In this document: positions 33,720 to 42,217 of the stretch, one piece after another
Position numbering within the stretch: the first letter of the stretch is position 1
Layout: each line of letters starts with the position of its first letter
Origin: Hoyosella altamirensis
GTDB taxonomy: Bacteria; Actinomycetota; Actinomycetes; Mycobacteriales; Mycobacteriaceae
Reading direction: 5' to 3'
DNA: 64,000 nucleotides
Assembly (NCBI RefSeq): GCF_014191505.1
Contig: NZ_JACHWS010000002.1
Span: 1,054,001-1,118,000 of the forward strand
The notes under the pieces: model-generated
Told to the model about the DNA's origin: nothing
Databases searched by the model: none
The model's input: the letters and a program-made list of their open reading frames with translations, nothing else
Made by a program: the position numbers and the translations under genes

Positions 33720-34568
33720 GTGCAGAAAATCGGAGTCATCGGTGGCGGCACCATGGGTGCAGGCATCGCGGAGGTCTGTGCCGCAGCAGGTAGCGAGGTC
33801 CTCATCCTCGAGACCAAGCAGGATTTCGCGGACGCTGCGGTGACGCGGCTCGAGAAGTCGATTGCGCGCAGCGTCAAAGCAGGAAAGCGCAGCCAGGAAG
33901 AGGCGGATGCGACCCTGACTCGCATCGGTGTCACCCTTGAGGTGGAAGAACTCGCCGACCGGGACCTCGTCATCGAGGCGGCCCCGGAAATCGAGTCGCT
34001 GAAGACCGAAATCTTCGCGAAGCTCGACAAGGTAGTGAAGCCCGAGGGCATCCTCGCGACAAACACCTCGTCGATCCCCGTCATCAAGATGGCACAGGCG
34101 ACGCAGCGACCCGGCCAGGTCGTCGGAATGCACTTCTTCAACCCAGTCCCGCTGATGCCGCTCGTGGAAATCGTCGAGGCGCTTAGCACTGACGAATCGA
34201 CCACTGACGCTGTCTTCAACTACGCGAAGGACGTGCTGAACAAAACCGTTGTGCGTGTCGGTGACCGGGCTGGCTTCATCGTCAACGCGCTACTGATTCC
34301 ATATCTGACTTCGGCTGTGCGGATGCTGGAAACTGGATACGCCAGCAAGGAAGACATCGATGCCGCGATGAAGGCAGGCGCGGGCTACTCGATGGGCCCA
34401 CTCACCCTGATCGACATGGTGGGGCTCGACGTCACGCTCGCGGCCGCGCAGTCGCTGTACGACGAATTCGGTGAGCCGCACCTCGTGCCGCCGCCGCTGC
34501 TGCGCCGCATGGTTGAGGCAGGACGCCTCGGCCGGAAGGCTGGCAAGGGCTTCTACGACTACAGCTGA
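33720..34568 (+). CDS. 3-Hydroxybutyryl-CoA dehydrogenase (FadB2-like)
   Basis: A 282-residue NAD(P)-dependent dehydrogenase that oxidises 3-hydroxyacyl-CoA to 3-ketoacyl-CoA. The Rossmann loop is IGVIGGGTMGAGIAEVCAAA; the catalytic region includes NTSSIPVIKMA, GMHFFNPVPLMPLVEIV and FIVNALLIPYL. The C-terminal domain has AGYSMGPLTLIDMVGLDVT and GRKAGKGFYDYS. I chose the GTG at 33720, with AGGAG six bases upstream and the Rossmann loop following at once; an ATG at 33663 would add 19 residues. Confidence 0.92.
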   Translation: MQKIGVIGGGTMGAGIAEVCAAAGSEVLILETKQDFADAAVTRLEKSIARSVKAGKRSQEEADATLTRIGVTLEVEELADRDLVIEAAPEIESLKTEIFAKLDKVVKPEGILATNTSSIPVIKMAQATQRPGQVVGMHFFNPVPLMPLVEIVEALSTDESTTDAVFNYAKDVLNKTVVRVGDRAGFIVNALLIPYLTSAVRMLETGYASKEDIDAAMKAGAGYSMGPLTLIDMVGLDVTLAAAQSLYDEFGEPHLVPPPLLRRMVEAGRLGRKAGKGFYDYS

Positions 34569-34584
34569 CGGGCTGAAGCCGCCG

Positions 34585-34623
34585 ATGTAGCCAGAACCAC
34601 CTGCGAGGTGGTTCTGGCTACAT
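34585..34623. terminator. Strong bidirectional stem-loop
   Basis: An 18-base perfect stem, ATGTAGCCAGAACCACCT (34585-34602) with its complement at 34606-34623, closed by three bases. It sits between the converging fadB2 and methyltransferase genes and is one of the strongest hairpins in the window. Confidence 0.85.
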
Positions 34624-34636
34624 TGCTTTAGGGCAA

Positions 34637-35551
34637 TTACTCGGTGTCGAGTATCAGCCAGCCGCCGTGGTACTCCGACACAGTGAACGGTCGTCCGGCC
34701 TCATGTCCGAGGGCACGGAGTTCTCGTATGTTGAACGCCTGGATGTGTCCGTACGCCGGGTCTGGTTCATCTTCGAATGGCACCGCGATGACCACCCACT
34801 TCGAAGCCAGCCGGACTGCCTCATGAATTACTGCGCGCGCATGGTCATGCGGCAAGTGCTCGATGAGGTGCAAGAGGGTGACAGTGTCGAACGAATTGTC
34901 TGGCATCGGGACCGATGCAGCGTCGCACACCAATGTGTCGAGCTGCGCGCGGCGCTCTTTGACGACTTGGCTGAGCAACTCCATGCTGCCGCCAACAACA
35001 TCGGAGGCAGTGACGTGATGCCGTCCCGTTTCCGCGAGCAGCAGTGGAAAAAAGCCGAAACAGGAGCCCAAGTCGAGCACGTGGCCCGGCGGGACGAGCC
35101 GCAGCGCGCGGCTATACACGGGTGCCATGTCGGAGATCTGGCCTCCGCCCGCCCCGGGGCGTTGCCAGCATGCGCGAACCTTGCGGATAGTGTTGCGGTA
35201 GAAGGAGCTCCACGCACCCAGGGCGTCAGGAACTGTGGACCGAACCACTCCAGTGAACACTCGCTCGAACATGTCGGTACCGCTGAGGAGACCCGGTGTG
35301 AAGAGTTCATCGAGCAACAGTCCTGTGAGGTCATTGTCGATCTCCTCAGCGCCGAGCCAGTGCCGTATCTCAAGGCGGCCCGCCACCGTGCACACATGAA
35401 AGTGCCGTGTCCGCGCGATCATCGGAGCGCAGTCATTGCGTCCCCAGCGGTGCTCGAGATGGCAGACGCGAATCACACCATCGTCGTACTCAAATGGCCG
35501 TTGTGGTGCCAGCGGATCGATGTGTCTGGTGTCGGTTATCGATGTCGTCAT
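34637..35551 (-). CDS. mftM: SAM-dependent methyltransferase, probable mycofactocin glycan methyltransferase MftM
   Basis: A 304-residue class I methyltransferase. The SAM loop VLDLGSCFGFFPLLLAETG lies near residue 160, followed by TASDVVGGSMELLSQVVKER and the motif-IV-like SFDTVTLLHLIEHLPHDHA. The N-terminal 140 residues are outside the core fold, as in MftM, which methylates a glucose of the mycofactocin oligosaccharide. In mycobacteria that gene sits close to the methanol-dehydrogenase block, as here. The name rests on context and fold, so it is probable rather than certain. The ATG shares its A with the VWA stop (TAATG). Confidence 0.78.
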   Translation of the reverse strand: MTTSITDTRHIDPLAPQRPFEYDDGVIRVCHLEHRWGRNDCAPMIARTRHFHVCTVAGRLEIRHWLGAEEIDNDLTGLLLDELFTPGLLSGTDMFERVFTGVVRSTVPDALGAWSSFYRNTIRKVRACWQRPGAGGGQISDMAPVYSRALRLVPPGHVLDLGSCFGFFPLLLAETGRHHVTASDVVGGSMELLSQVVKERRAQLDTLVCDAASVPMPDNSFDTVTLLHLIEHLPHDHARAVIHEAVRLASKWVVIAVPFEDEPDPAYGHIQAFNIRELRALGHEAGRPFTVSEYHGGWLILDTE

Positions 35552-37047
35552 TACCGGCCTTCTTTCCCTGCGAGATCGAGCGCGACATGTTCGAGCTGCT
35601 GAAGATTGCGCACTATCCGTACGCGGTCGCAGAGGTCCTCGTACTGTGGCATCGCTGAGTGTCCGAGACGCCAGCTGTAGCGCGGCTCCGGTGAGAGCCA
35701 GATAGTTTCGCGGGCACGCCGGGCCAATTCCTCGAATTCCGCGACGCCAGGGTCGTTTCCATTGCTGCGCCCGTCGCCGAGCACCAGGAGTGTGGTTTTC
35801 CGGTTGATCGCAGACGAGTGTTCGGACAGCATCGTCCGGAATACCATCCCGTAGTCGGAGTTCGCGTCGAGATCGATTGCGTCGCCACCGATGATGAATC
35901 CGAGTGCGTCATCGCGATACTCAGCGAAAAGCTCCGTCGTTTCGGTGACGTCAGCAACGAATACGAACGAGCGTACTTGCCGAAACAGATCGGAAAGCCC
36001 ATGGAGCACATTGAGTGTGAAGCGCGTAGTCGCCCGGACTGACAGGCTGATATCCGCGAGCACGACGAGGTGTGCACGGTCATCGCGGCGCGACACCGTT
36101 ACCGGCGTGAAGGGGACCCCTCCAAATCGCATGCTGCGCCGCATAGTTCGTGCGGCATGAATACATCCTCGCCGTGAGACAGTGCGGCGATGCGTTGGAG
36201 CACCACGTATTGTCTGCGCGAGCCGCCGAAGCGTCTGGTCGAGCTCCCGTTGCTGCTGCTCATCGATGTGCTCGACGGCACTGCGGCGCCAGTCTTCACG
36301 TGGGCGTTGCAAGGCGAGAAGGGCCTCGGCGTGACGCTTCAGCGCAGCGGAAAAGTCACCACGAATATCAGCTGCTTCACCCCCGCTTGAATCCTGCTGT
36401 GGGCCAAGCCAATCAAGCAGTGCATCGGTCTCTTCAGCGCTCAGGCCAGTGCTGACACTTGTGCCTTGTGCCGCCGACAATTGCCCTGCGGCGCCCGAAG
36501 TGTGCAGCCGGTCAGTGTCCAGCTGGATCCGGAAACCCGCTTCACCCGTAGCCTGGTTGTTCTGTGAAAAGGCCATCTCGTCACTTGGAGACGACAGATC
36601 GATCATGCCCTCGTCTTCAGTGAGATTGTGCCGAGAAGCAAGATCGTCGGTGTCGAAGAAGTTGTGGACGTCCTCTGGCGCTGGGCCCTCCGCGAGCGGG
36701 CTCGCAGAAGCATCGTCTGAGAGCACAAAGGGTGCGTGTGCCGGTGCGGACGCATCTGTGGCGGCATCGCTGTCGGCAGTCTGCTCGGTGAGGGCAACTG
36801 ACTCGGGCCGGGCGGGATCACGGCGCACATCGTCAAGACCGAAGAACGCATCGAATACCTCATCGAACTCCGGGGCATCCCGCTGTTGTTTGAGCAGTGC
36901 GGCTTTCAGCGCGCAGCGCAACGTTTCGCGGTCCGAGAGCATCCCGGGCTGCATCGCGCAGCGAATCGCATCGAGCACATCAGGTACGGAGATGCGCATG
37001 CCCCGAGACCGCAAGATTGCCGCGAAGGCCTGCACCGAAGCATTCAT
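35551..37047 (-). CDS. VWA-domain (CoxE-like) protein
   Basis: A 498-residue cytoplasmic protein. The C-terminal half has a von Willebrand A domain with a MIDAS motif DxSxS in VVLADISLSVRATT and RSFVFVADVTETTELF after it. The N-terminal helical region (MRISVPDVLDAIRCAMQPG) and the long acidic low-complexity linker (about residues 80-170) match CoxE-like partners of MoxR ATPases. MoxR/VWA pairs act as metal-insertion or activation chaperones for neighbouring enzymes. The gene sits between moxR and mftM in the dehydrogenase operon, so the dehydrogenase is the probable client. Confidence 0.85.
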   Translation of the reverse strand: MNASVQAFAAILRSRGMRISVPDVLDAIRCAMQPGMLSDRETLRCALKAALLKQQRDAPEFDEVFDAFFGLDDVRRDPARPESVALTEQTADSDAATDASAPAHAPFVLSDDASASPLAEGPAPEDVHNFFDTDDLASRHNLTEDEGMIDLSSPSDEMAFSQNNQATGEAGFRIQLDTDRLHTSGAAGQLSAAQGTSVSTGLSAEETDALLDWLGPQQDSSGGEAADIRGDFSAALKRHAEALLALQRPREDWRRSAVEHIDEQQQRELDQTLRRLAQTIRGAPTHRRTVSRRGCIHAARTMRRSMRFGGVPFTPVTVSRRDDRAHLVVLADISLSVRATTRFTLNVLHGLSDLFRQVRSFVFVADVTETTELFAEYRDDALGFIIGGDAIDLDANSDYGMVFRTMLSEHSSAINRKTTLLVLGDGRSNGNDPGVAEFEELARRARETIWLSPEPRYSWRLGHSAMPQYEDLCDRVRIVRNLQQLEHVALDLAGKEGR

Positions 37048-37054
37048 CAGACGC

Positions 37055-38191
37055 TCACTTCGCTCCGCGGCGGCTGGCGAACGAACGTGAACCCTGGCTG
37101 CTGGTCACCGACGCGGGTGCGGAAGTTCTGGACGCGCTGGATGTGCCGTAATACCCGTCTGCGAAACGCCCCGGCTGGTCCTTCAGCGCCCGGACGGTGC
37201 GCCCGTCATCGAAATCGACGAGATGGCCGTTCGCCGGGGCAGCTGGGCTAGGCACGGGGTGCACTTCAGGGTTGAGCAAATGGGGCAGCGCAGCCTGAGC
37301 GGCCTTCAGATCTTTCTCGTACTTGACGACAACCGACATGGTCTCGCGCAGCAGTTCCTCAGAAAGAGACGTGGCTCCCAGCACTGCAAGAGTCCTGGCC
37401 CAGTCGACGGTTTCCGAGATGCTCGGCGCCTTCCGCAGGTCGAGATTGCGCAGCCCGCGTACGAGTTCAACGAGGCTTTCTGCGAGCGCGTCGTCGAGGC
37501 CAGTTTCCTTGGTTCGGACGATTTCGAGTTCACGTTCGGCGGTGGGGTAGTCCGCGAATAGGTGCAGACAGCGCCGCTTCAGGGCTTCAGCGAGATCGCG
37601 GGTGTTGTTCGAGGTCAGAATCACCATTGGCGGGTGCTGGGCACGAATCGTGCCAAGCTCCGGGATCGAGATCTGGTATTCACCGAGCATTTCGAGTAGT
37701 ACCGCTTCGAGCGCTTCGTCGGCGCGATCCACTTCATCGATGAGCAGCACGACCGGTTCGTCGGACTGTACCGCCTCGAGGATCGGCCGGGAACTCAAGA
37801 ATCGGGTCGAGAAGAAGACGCTGTCCTGCGCGCTGATCCGGTCAACAGCGGTTTCGATATCCTCAGCGTCTGCGATGATCTCGCCGATCTTGTCGCGCAG
37901 GATCTGGGTGTAGAGCAACTGTTTGCCGTAGTCCCATTCGTACAGTGCTTTGGTTTCGTCCTGGCCTTCGTAGCACTGCAGGCGAACGAGTCGTCGTCCA
38001 GTGATCGCCGCGAGTGACTTCGCCAGCTCTGTTTTGCCGACGCCCGCAGGACCTTCGATGAGCAGCGGCTTGCTGAGCCGCATCAGCAGGAACAAGGTTG
38101 TCGCGAGCTGCTTGTCCGCGATGTACCCGGTCGACTCGAGCGCGGTTGTCACGTCGTCAACGGTGGCGAAATGGGGTTCATCGAAGGTCAT
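37055..38191 (-). CDS. MoxR-family AAA+ ATPase
   Basis: A 378-residue AAA+ protein. Walker A is LLIEGPAGVGKTELAKSLAA, Walker B is VVLLIDEVDRADEALEAVL, and sensor 1 is VILTSNNTRDLAEALKRRC. A Gly/Ser/Ala-rich tail of about 50 residues follows the AAA lid and is probably disordered. MoxR proteins work with VWA partners, here encoded 7 bases downstream, to remodel or metal-load a client. Placement immediately after the methanol-type dehydrogenase gene points to that enzyme. Confidence 0.9.
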   Translation of the reverse strand: MTFDEPHFATVDDVTTALESTGYIADKQLATTLFLLMRLSKPLLIEGPAGVGKTELAKSLAAITGRRLVRLQCYEGQDETKALYEWDYGKQLLYTQILRDKIGEIIADAEDIETAVDRISAQDSVFFSTRFLSSRPILEAVQSDEPVVLLIDEVDRADEALEAVLLEMLGEYQISIPELGTIRAQHPPMVILTSNNTRDLAEALKRRCLHLFADYPTAERELEIVRTKETGLDDALAESLVELVRGLRNLDLRKAPSISETVDWARTLAVLGATSLSEELLRETMSVVVKYEKDLKAAQAALPHLLNPEVHPVPSPAAPANGHLVDFDDGRTVRALKDQPGRFADGYYGTSSASRTSAPASVTSSQGSRSFASRRGAK

Positions 38192-38219
38192 GGGGCGTCC
38201 CTTACACGGTTGGAACAGG

Positions 38220-38250
38220 CTGCGGGCGGGGAGTCAGCGTCCGCCCGCAG
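38220..38250 (-). terminator. GC-rich stem-loop between the dehydrogenase and moxR
   Basis: CTGCGGGCGG (38220-38229) pairs perfectly with CCGCCCGCAG (38241-38250). It lies between the dehydrogenase stop (38264) and the moxR start (38191) on the same strand. It may partly terminate transcription, giving much dehydrogenase and less chaperone, or stabilise the upstream message. Confidence 0.6.
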
Positions 38251-38263
38251 CCCGGTTCTGGGG

Positions 38264-39556
38264 TTAGCTGAGCAGGTCGTCCAGATCGCCGTTCATGCTG
38301 TGCTCGACCACTGGCCGCACAGTTTCGAACGTGCATTCCTTCGGGTTGCCCGGCGTGCACGCGTCACCGAGAACGTGGCGAGTGATGCGGTCAATGTCCT
38401 CGTCGTTGCCCTTGATGACGTTGGCGTTCTCGTAGAACTTGGTGGGCCCCTTGCCGAGGCGGTTCTTCGAATACGTGTCTTGCGTGATATCGGTGAACTT
38501 TTCGGGAATTCCCACGTCACGCAGCAGTCGGATAGCTGCCGCGAGTGCTGCATCGGCTGCCTGTACGTCGGTCATGCCGTAGGTGTCGACACCCATCGCC
38601 CCTGCGATCTGCGCGTACTTCTTGTATGCGACCGGCATGTTGAACGCCCACACGCGGGGCAGCGCGATCGCGTTGTTCAAGCCGTGGTGCGTGTCGTAGA
38701 ACGCGGACACCGCGTGCGAAATGGAGTGGACGATGCCGAGGCCGCCGGAGTTGAAGGCCTGGCCGGCGATGTACTGCGCGTACATCATGTTCTGGCGGCC
38801 TTCGAGTTCCTGCCCGTTCCACGTTGCGAGGCGCAGGTTCTCGGCGACGAGCTTGATGGAGTACAGGGCGCTGCCCATCGACGGAGTGAAATTCAGTCGC
38901 GACACGAATGGCTCCGAGCCGTGTGCCAGCACGTCGAAACCGCACTGCGCGGTGTAGTCGGTTGGGCAGTCGTAGTACAGCACCGGGTCGTCGATCGCGA
39001 GGGTCGGTACGCACGCGTCATCGAAAGCCACATACTTGTGGGGGTTGTCGGGGTCAGTCGTGGTGTCGGTGATGACGTATGCCCACGACGTTTCTGAGCC
39101 AGTCCCAGCGGTAGTGGAGACGGCGATGTGCGGCGGGTTCTTGGGGTTCTCGGACTTGTTGAAGCCTTCGAACTCGTTGACGTTGCGGCCGTCATGTGCG
39201 ACGGAGATGCGCGCGCCCTTGCATGCGTCGTGGGACGAACCGCCACCGATGGAGACGAAGCTGTCGCACCCGTGTTGCTGGTAGAGGGCCGCGCCCTCCA
39301 TCGAGTTGTAATCCTTCGGGTTTGACTCGACCTTGTCGTAGAGGACGACTTCGAGTCCGTGGTATTCCAGCGATCCCACGATCTTGGGAACGATGTCCGT
39401 GCCGCGAAGCCCGCTCGTCATGACGAGAACCTTCTTGAAGCCGAGCTTCAGAGCTTCAGGTCCGATGATCTCGTGCGCACCGGGGCCCAGAAGCGCCCTC
39501 GGGAATGGGTGGAATTCCTTGATGGGAAACGGCTTGATGAGTTCGTCAACCTGCAT
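38264..39556 (-). CDS. mdo: NDMA-dependent methanol/alcohol dehydrogenase (Mno/Mdo type)
   Basis: A 430-residue iron/zinc-type alcohol dehydrogenase close to the nicotinoprotein methanol:NDMA oxidoreductases of actinobacteria. Visible blocks: start VDELIKPFPIKEFHPFPRAL, nucleotide-binding VSIGGGSSHDACKGARI, STTAGTGSETSWAYVITDT and metal-binding GFDVLAHGSEPF and GIVHSISHAVSAFYDTHHG. Its members hold NAD permanently and pass electrons to mycofactocin. I chose ATG 39556, which has GAAAGG upstream and the family N-terminus. It heads a moxR-vwa-mftM operon. A CTATCCGATCGG element lies about 140 bases upstream. Confidence 0.92.
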   Translation of the reverse strand: MQVDELIKPFPIKEFHPFPRALLGPGAHEIIGPEALKLGFKKVLVMTSGLRGTDIVPKIVGSLEYHGLEVVLYDKVESNPKDYNSMEGAALYQQHGCDSFVSIGGGSSHDACKGARISVAHDGRNVNEFEGFNKSENPKNPPHIAVSTTAGTGSETSWAYVITDTTTDPDNPHKYVAFDDACVPTLAIDDPVLYYDCPTDYTAQCGFDVLAHGSEPFVSRLNFTPSMGSALYSIKLVAENLRLATWNGQELEGRQNMMYAQYIAGQAFNSGGLGIVHSISHAVSAFYDTHHGLNNAIALPRVWAFNMPVAYKKYAQIAGAMGVDTYGMTDVQAADAALAAAIRLLRDVGIPEKFTDITQDTYSKNRLGKGPTKFYENANVIKGNDEDIDRITRHVLGDACTPGNPKECTFETVRPVVEHSMNGDLDDLLS

Positions 39557-39697
39557 GTCAGGACCTTTCGTAGGGGTCGATGTGGTGTTGGCCGGCGGGC
39601 GATGTGAACGTATGACGCCGATCACAGCTGCGGGAATGGTTTTGTCCCAGAACCGCTCGGTTGGATATCGCGATTTAGCCCTAGGGATGGGCTCGCA

Positions 39698-39709
39698 CTA
39701 TCCGATCGG
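39698..39709. promoter_or_regulatory. CTATCCGATCGG element upstream of the methanol-type dehydrogenase
   Basis: This 12-base string is identical to the core of the 24-base palindrome at 24914-24937 upstream of the iron-type alcohol dehydrogenase. Only one flank of the longer palindrome is kept here. It lies in the 162-base gap ahead of the dehydrogenase. A common regulator, most simply the response regulator at 27709, is inferred. Confidence 0.5.
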
Positions 39710-39718
39710 TCAGGTGAT

Positions 39719-40030
39719 TCACGCGGCGGGTGGCAGGGACGTCTGGATGTCGTTGTGCAGGTATGCCCAGCCATTCGGAGTGAGTTGCGCTGGCACGATC
39801 TCGTGCCGCTCGGCGACGCGTGCAGCCTGGATGAGCGCAGCCGCCGTCAATCGATGCACCGCGAACTGGTCGCAGAAGCACCGCCCGTCGATGTAGAGGG
39901 CGGGCTCGCAGCTGTAGCTCATGGTGGCTCGTCCCGCTGCCACAAGGCGCAGCAGTCGGCGCTCACGATGGCTGAGTTCGATGTCTGGTTCGATGCCGTC
40001 TTCCAGTTGGTTCAACTGAAGGGAGTTCAT
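39719..40030 (-). CDS. Small protein of unknown function upstream of the methanol-type dehydrogenase
   Basis: 103 residues. The first half (IELSHRERRLLRLVAAGRAT) and the end (IVPAQLTPNGWAYL) hint at a winged-helix-like fold. In the middle, SYSCEPALYIDGRCFCDQFA has three Cys that could bind metal or form a disulphide. GGAGG stands six bases before the ATG, so expression is credible. I do not recognise the family. Position on the same strand just ahead of the dehydrogenase suggests a regulator or accessory of mycofactocin-linked alcohol oxidation. Confidence 0.72.
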   Translation of the reverse strand: MNSLQLNQLEDGIEPDIELSHRERRLLRLVAAGRATMSYSCEPALYIDGRCFCDQFAVHRLTAAALIQAARVAERHEIVPAQLTPNGWAYLHNDIQTSLPPAA

Positions 40031-40195
40031 GTGATCCTCCTCACTCCGTTACTTCAGTGAACGCCTAATTTCAGCTGGTCACGCCTTCCTTTAGGGTCGA
40101 GTAAGAAGGCTGATAGCAGGGTGTGCTGCCTACCTGAATGGACAGGTATCACGGAGGTGCGCGATTGCTCTCGCCTCGCCTGGTAGATGTGGAAC

Positions 40196-41161
40196 ATGCG
40201 AGCAGTTCAGGTGACAACCCTCGACGGGCCGGACGCGATCGAAATCGCGGACGTTGCTGATATCGAGGCAGCCGGAAATCAGGTACTGATCGATGTCCAC
40301 GCAGCAGGCGTGACCTTCCCCGATGTGCTTCAAACGCGTGGTCTCTATCAGATCAAACCCCCACTCCCGTTCACACCTGGATCCGAAGTAGCGGGAGTGG
40401 TTGTCACCGCGCCTGATGGGTCACAGCTCAAGGCAGGGGACCGGGTGGCTGCCTTCCCAGGGCTGGGCGGCTTCGCGGAGCGCGTCGCGGTTGATCCCAC
40501 AGTAGTGTTTCCGCTCGCGGACAACGTCTCGTTCGAGGCCGGCGCGGGTATCCCGATGAATTACCTGACGGTGCACTTCGCGCTGCTGCGCCGCGGGCGT
40601 CTCGCCGCGGGCGAGAAGGTCCTGGTTCACGGCGCCGCCGGCGGCATCGGCACGGCTGCAATCCAGGTCGCGAAGGCTTTCGGGGCTGAGGTCATCGCGG
40701 TGGTTTCATCTGACTCAAAGGCAGCGGTCGCACGTGACGCGGGCGCTGACCACACAATCCTCTCGGCCGGGTTCCGGGACGCGGTGAAGGAACGGTTCCC
40801 TGCCGGTGTCGACATTGTGGTGGACCCCGTCGGTGGGGACAGAATGACCGACTCGCTGCGCTGCCTTCGCGCGGAAGGCCGCCACCTCGTTATCGGTTTC
40901 ACCGCGGGAGAAATCCCTTCTGTCCGGGTCAACAGGTTGCTCCTCAACAACATTGATCTTGTTGGTGTTGGCTGGGGTGCCTTCTGGCTGAGCAATCCCG
41001 GGTACCTCCAGGAGCAGTGGCGTGAGTTGGCGCCGCATTTCGAGTCGGGTGCGCTGGCACCGGTAGTGGGTGAGGTCGTTGCGCTGGACCGCGCGGCTGA
41101 TGCGTTGCGTGCGCTCGACGAACGCCGTGCGACCGGCAAGGTGATCCTGGCGACGCGGTGA
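40196..41161 (+). CDS. NADPH:quinone oxidoreductase-type enzyme (MDR superfamily)
   Basis: A 321-residue zinc-free medium-chain dehydrogenase/reductase. The substrate-domain block GVTFPDVLQTRGLYQIKPPL and the coenzyme loop VLVHGAAGGIGTAAIQVAKA (AxxGxxG) identify a quinone oxidoreductase or enoyl reductase-like member; Zn-ligand Cys residues are absent. It reduces quinones or unsaturated carbonyls with NADPH; the physiological substrate is not visible. I chose the ATG at 40196 with GTGGA just upstream, starting at the conserved MRAVQV. Confidence 0.88.
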   Translation: MRAVQVTTLDGPDAIEIADVADIEAAGNQVLIDVHAAGVTFPDVLQTRGLYQIKPPLPFTPGSEVAGVVVTAPDGSQLKAGDRVAAFPGLGGFAERVAVDPTVVFPLADNVSFEAGAGIPMNYLTVHFALLRRGRLAAGEKVLVHGAAGGIGTAAIQVAKAFGAEVIAVVSSDSKAAVARDAGADHTILSAGFRDAVKERFPAGVDIVVDPVGGDRMTDSLRCLRAEGRHLVIGFTAGEIPSVRVNRLLLNNIDLVGVGWGAFWLSNPGYLQEQWRELAPHFESGALAPVVGEVVALDRAADALRALDERRATGKVILATR

Positions 41162-41205
41162 GTCGTTTCCGCTTCGTGTCGGTGCCCGGAATATAACCCG
41201 GGGTC

Positions 41206-41337
41206 TCACTGTTGGAAGTGCTGGATCAGCCCGTCGTATCCCCCGGGCTCAAACAGAATTGCCTTCGCGGAATACCGTTCGGCTGGAGCCGCGTCGCGCC
41301 ACTCGCCGTGAGGCGAATAAGGCGGGCTGGTCCTCAC
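41206..41337 (-). CDS. 43-residue ORF translationally coupled to the lytic transglycosylase
   Basis: A GTG at 41337 overlaps the transglycosylase stop (GTGA) and opens an ORF of 43 codons. The peptide includes SPPYSPHGEWRDAAPAERYS and ends GGYDGLIQHFQQ. It has no signal peptide or membrane helix. The overlap is the same coupling used by operon pairs elsewhere in this window, which is the main argument for reality. No family recognised; chance remains possible. Confidence 0.45.
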   Translation of the reverse strand: MRTSPPYSPHGEWRDAAPAERYSAKAILFEPGGYDGLIQHFQQ

Positions 41338-41903
41338 TCTGAGCTTAGATAGACCGCTTCACGTTCGCGGATTCGCGCCACGTACGGCTGCGTTTCGCTC
41401 GTGTATTCGCCGCCGGCCGGCAGGCCGCCAGATCGCTGCACGGCACCGAATCCGGCGTTGTAAGCGGCGAGCGCGAGGTCAAGTGGGTCACCTTCCAGCG
41501 TTCCCGCAGCGACACCTTCAGCGGCTCGTCGGTGGTTGTCGCACATGAATGCGGCCTGAGCGGTCACGGCGTCGGGGATGCTGTAGGGATCGGCGACACC
41601 GTCGCCGTCCGCGTCGACGCCCCAGATTTCCCACGTTTCCGGAATGAACTGAGACGGCCCCATTGCTCCGCGTGGGCTGAGCGCATCGGTGCGGAAGCTG
41701 CTCTCAGCTTCGATCTGCGCCGCAAGGATCGAAGGTGTGATCGCCTCGCACTGGTCCGCTGCCTGGCTGATCCACGACCGGAACTCATCGTTGAACCCGG
41801 ACGAGATCGTTCGCGGGTAGTAGTCCGGTGATTGCGCGAAATCGCCGCAGCCCGCTAGCGCGAATGTTGCGGCCAGCGGGAGAAGCACGATTGCACGTTT
41901 CAT
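41334..41903 (-). CDS. Lytic murein transglycosylase lipoprotein (SLT/MltB-like)
   Basis: A 189-residue precursor. The signal peptide ends in lipobox LAGC, so the enzyme is anchored outside the membrane. The catalytic Glu is in ILAAQIEAESSFRTDALSP, followed by RGAMGPSQFIPETWEIWG, the transglycosylase SLT signature, and DLALAAYNAGFGAVQRSGG. A DADGDGVADPYSIPDA stretch resembles a calcium-binding loop. It cleaves peptidoglycan between MurNAc and GlcNAc during wall remodelling. The start at 41903 begins the signal peptide. Confidence 0.9.
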   Translation of the reverse strand: MKRAIVLLPLAATFALAGCGDFAQSPDYYPRTISSGFNDEFRSWISQAADQCEAITPSILAAQIEAESSFRTDALSPRGAMGPSQFIPETWEIWGVDADGDGVADPYSIPDAVTAQAAFMCDNHRRAAEGVAAGTLEGDPLDLALAAYNAGFGAVQRSGGLPAGGEYTSETQPYVARIREREAVYLSSE

Positions 41904-42025
41904 CCTCCGCGAGTGTGCCCACGAATCGCCCGCCGCGCCAGCGACTGTGGTGAAACACATTGCTAACCCACGCTGTGCCGAACAGAATGGAGTGTGACGC
42001 TAGTCACTTACAAGGAGGGGTAACT

Positions 42026-42217
42026 ATGCACGCTGTAGCTGGTGACCGTATCCATTTCAAGAGCGGCACGGTTGGTGCGCCTGAGCATGAAGCCGAGATC
42101 CTCGAGGTTCAGGGCAACAATGGAGAACCGCCTTACCGCGTCCGGTTCGATGACGGGCACGAGTCAATCGTGTACCCCGGCTCGGATATCCAGATCGAGC
42201 ATCCGTCAAGCGGCTAA
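42026..42217 (+). CDS. DUF1918 protein
   Basis: A 63-residue protein with the DUF1918 pattern: MHAVAGDRIHFKSGTVG, then HEAEILEVQGNNGEPPYRVR and FDDGHESIVYPGSD, a compact SH3-like barrel. These proteins are common in actinobacteria and of unknown function. AAGGAGGGG lies before the ATG. The gene converges on the purine permease with no bases between the two stop codons. Confidence 0.9.
   Translation: MHAVAGDRIHFKSGTVGAPEHEAEILEVQGNNGEPPYRVRFDDGHESIVYPGSDIQIEHPSSG

Noticed and set aside
36449-37090. Plus-strand open frame of 213 codons opposite the VWA gene
   Set aside because: It is the complement of the acidic low-complexity linker of the VWA protein; Ser-rich sequence without any domain.
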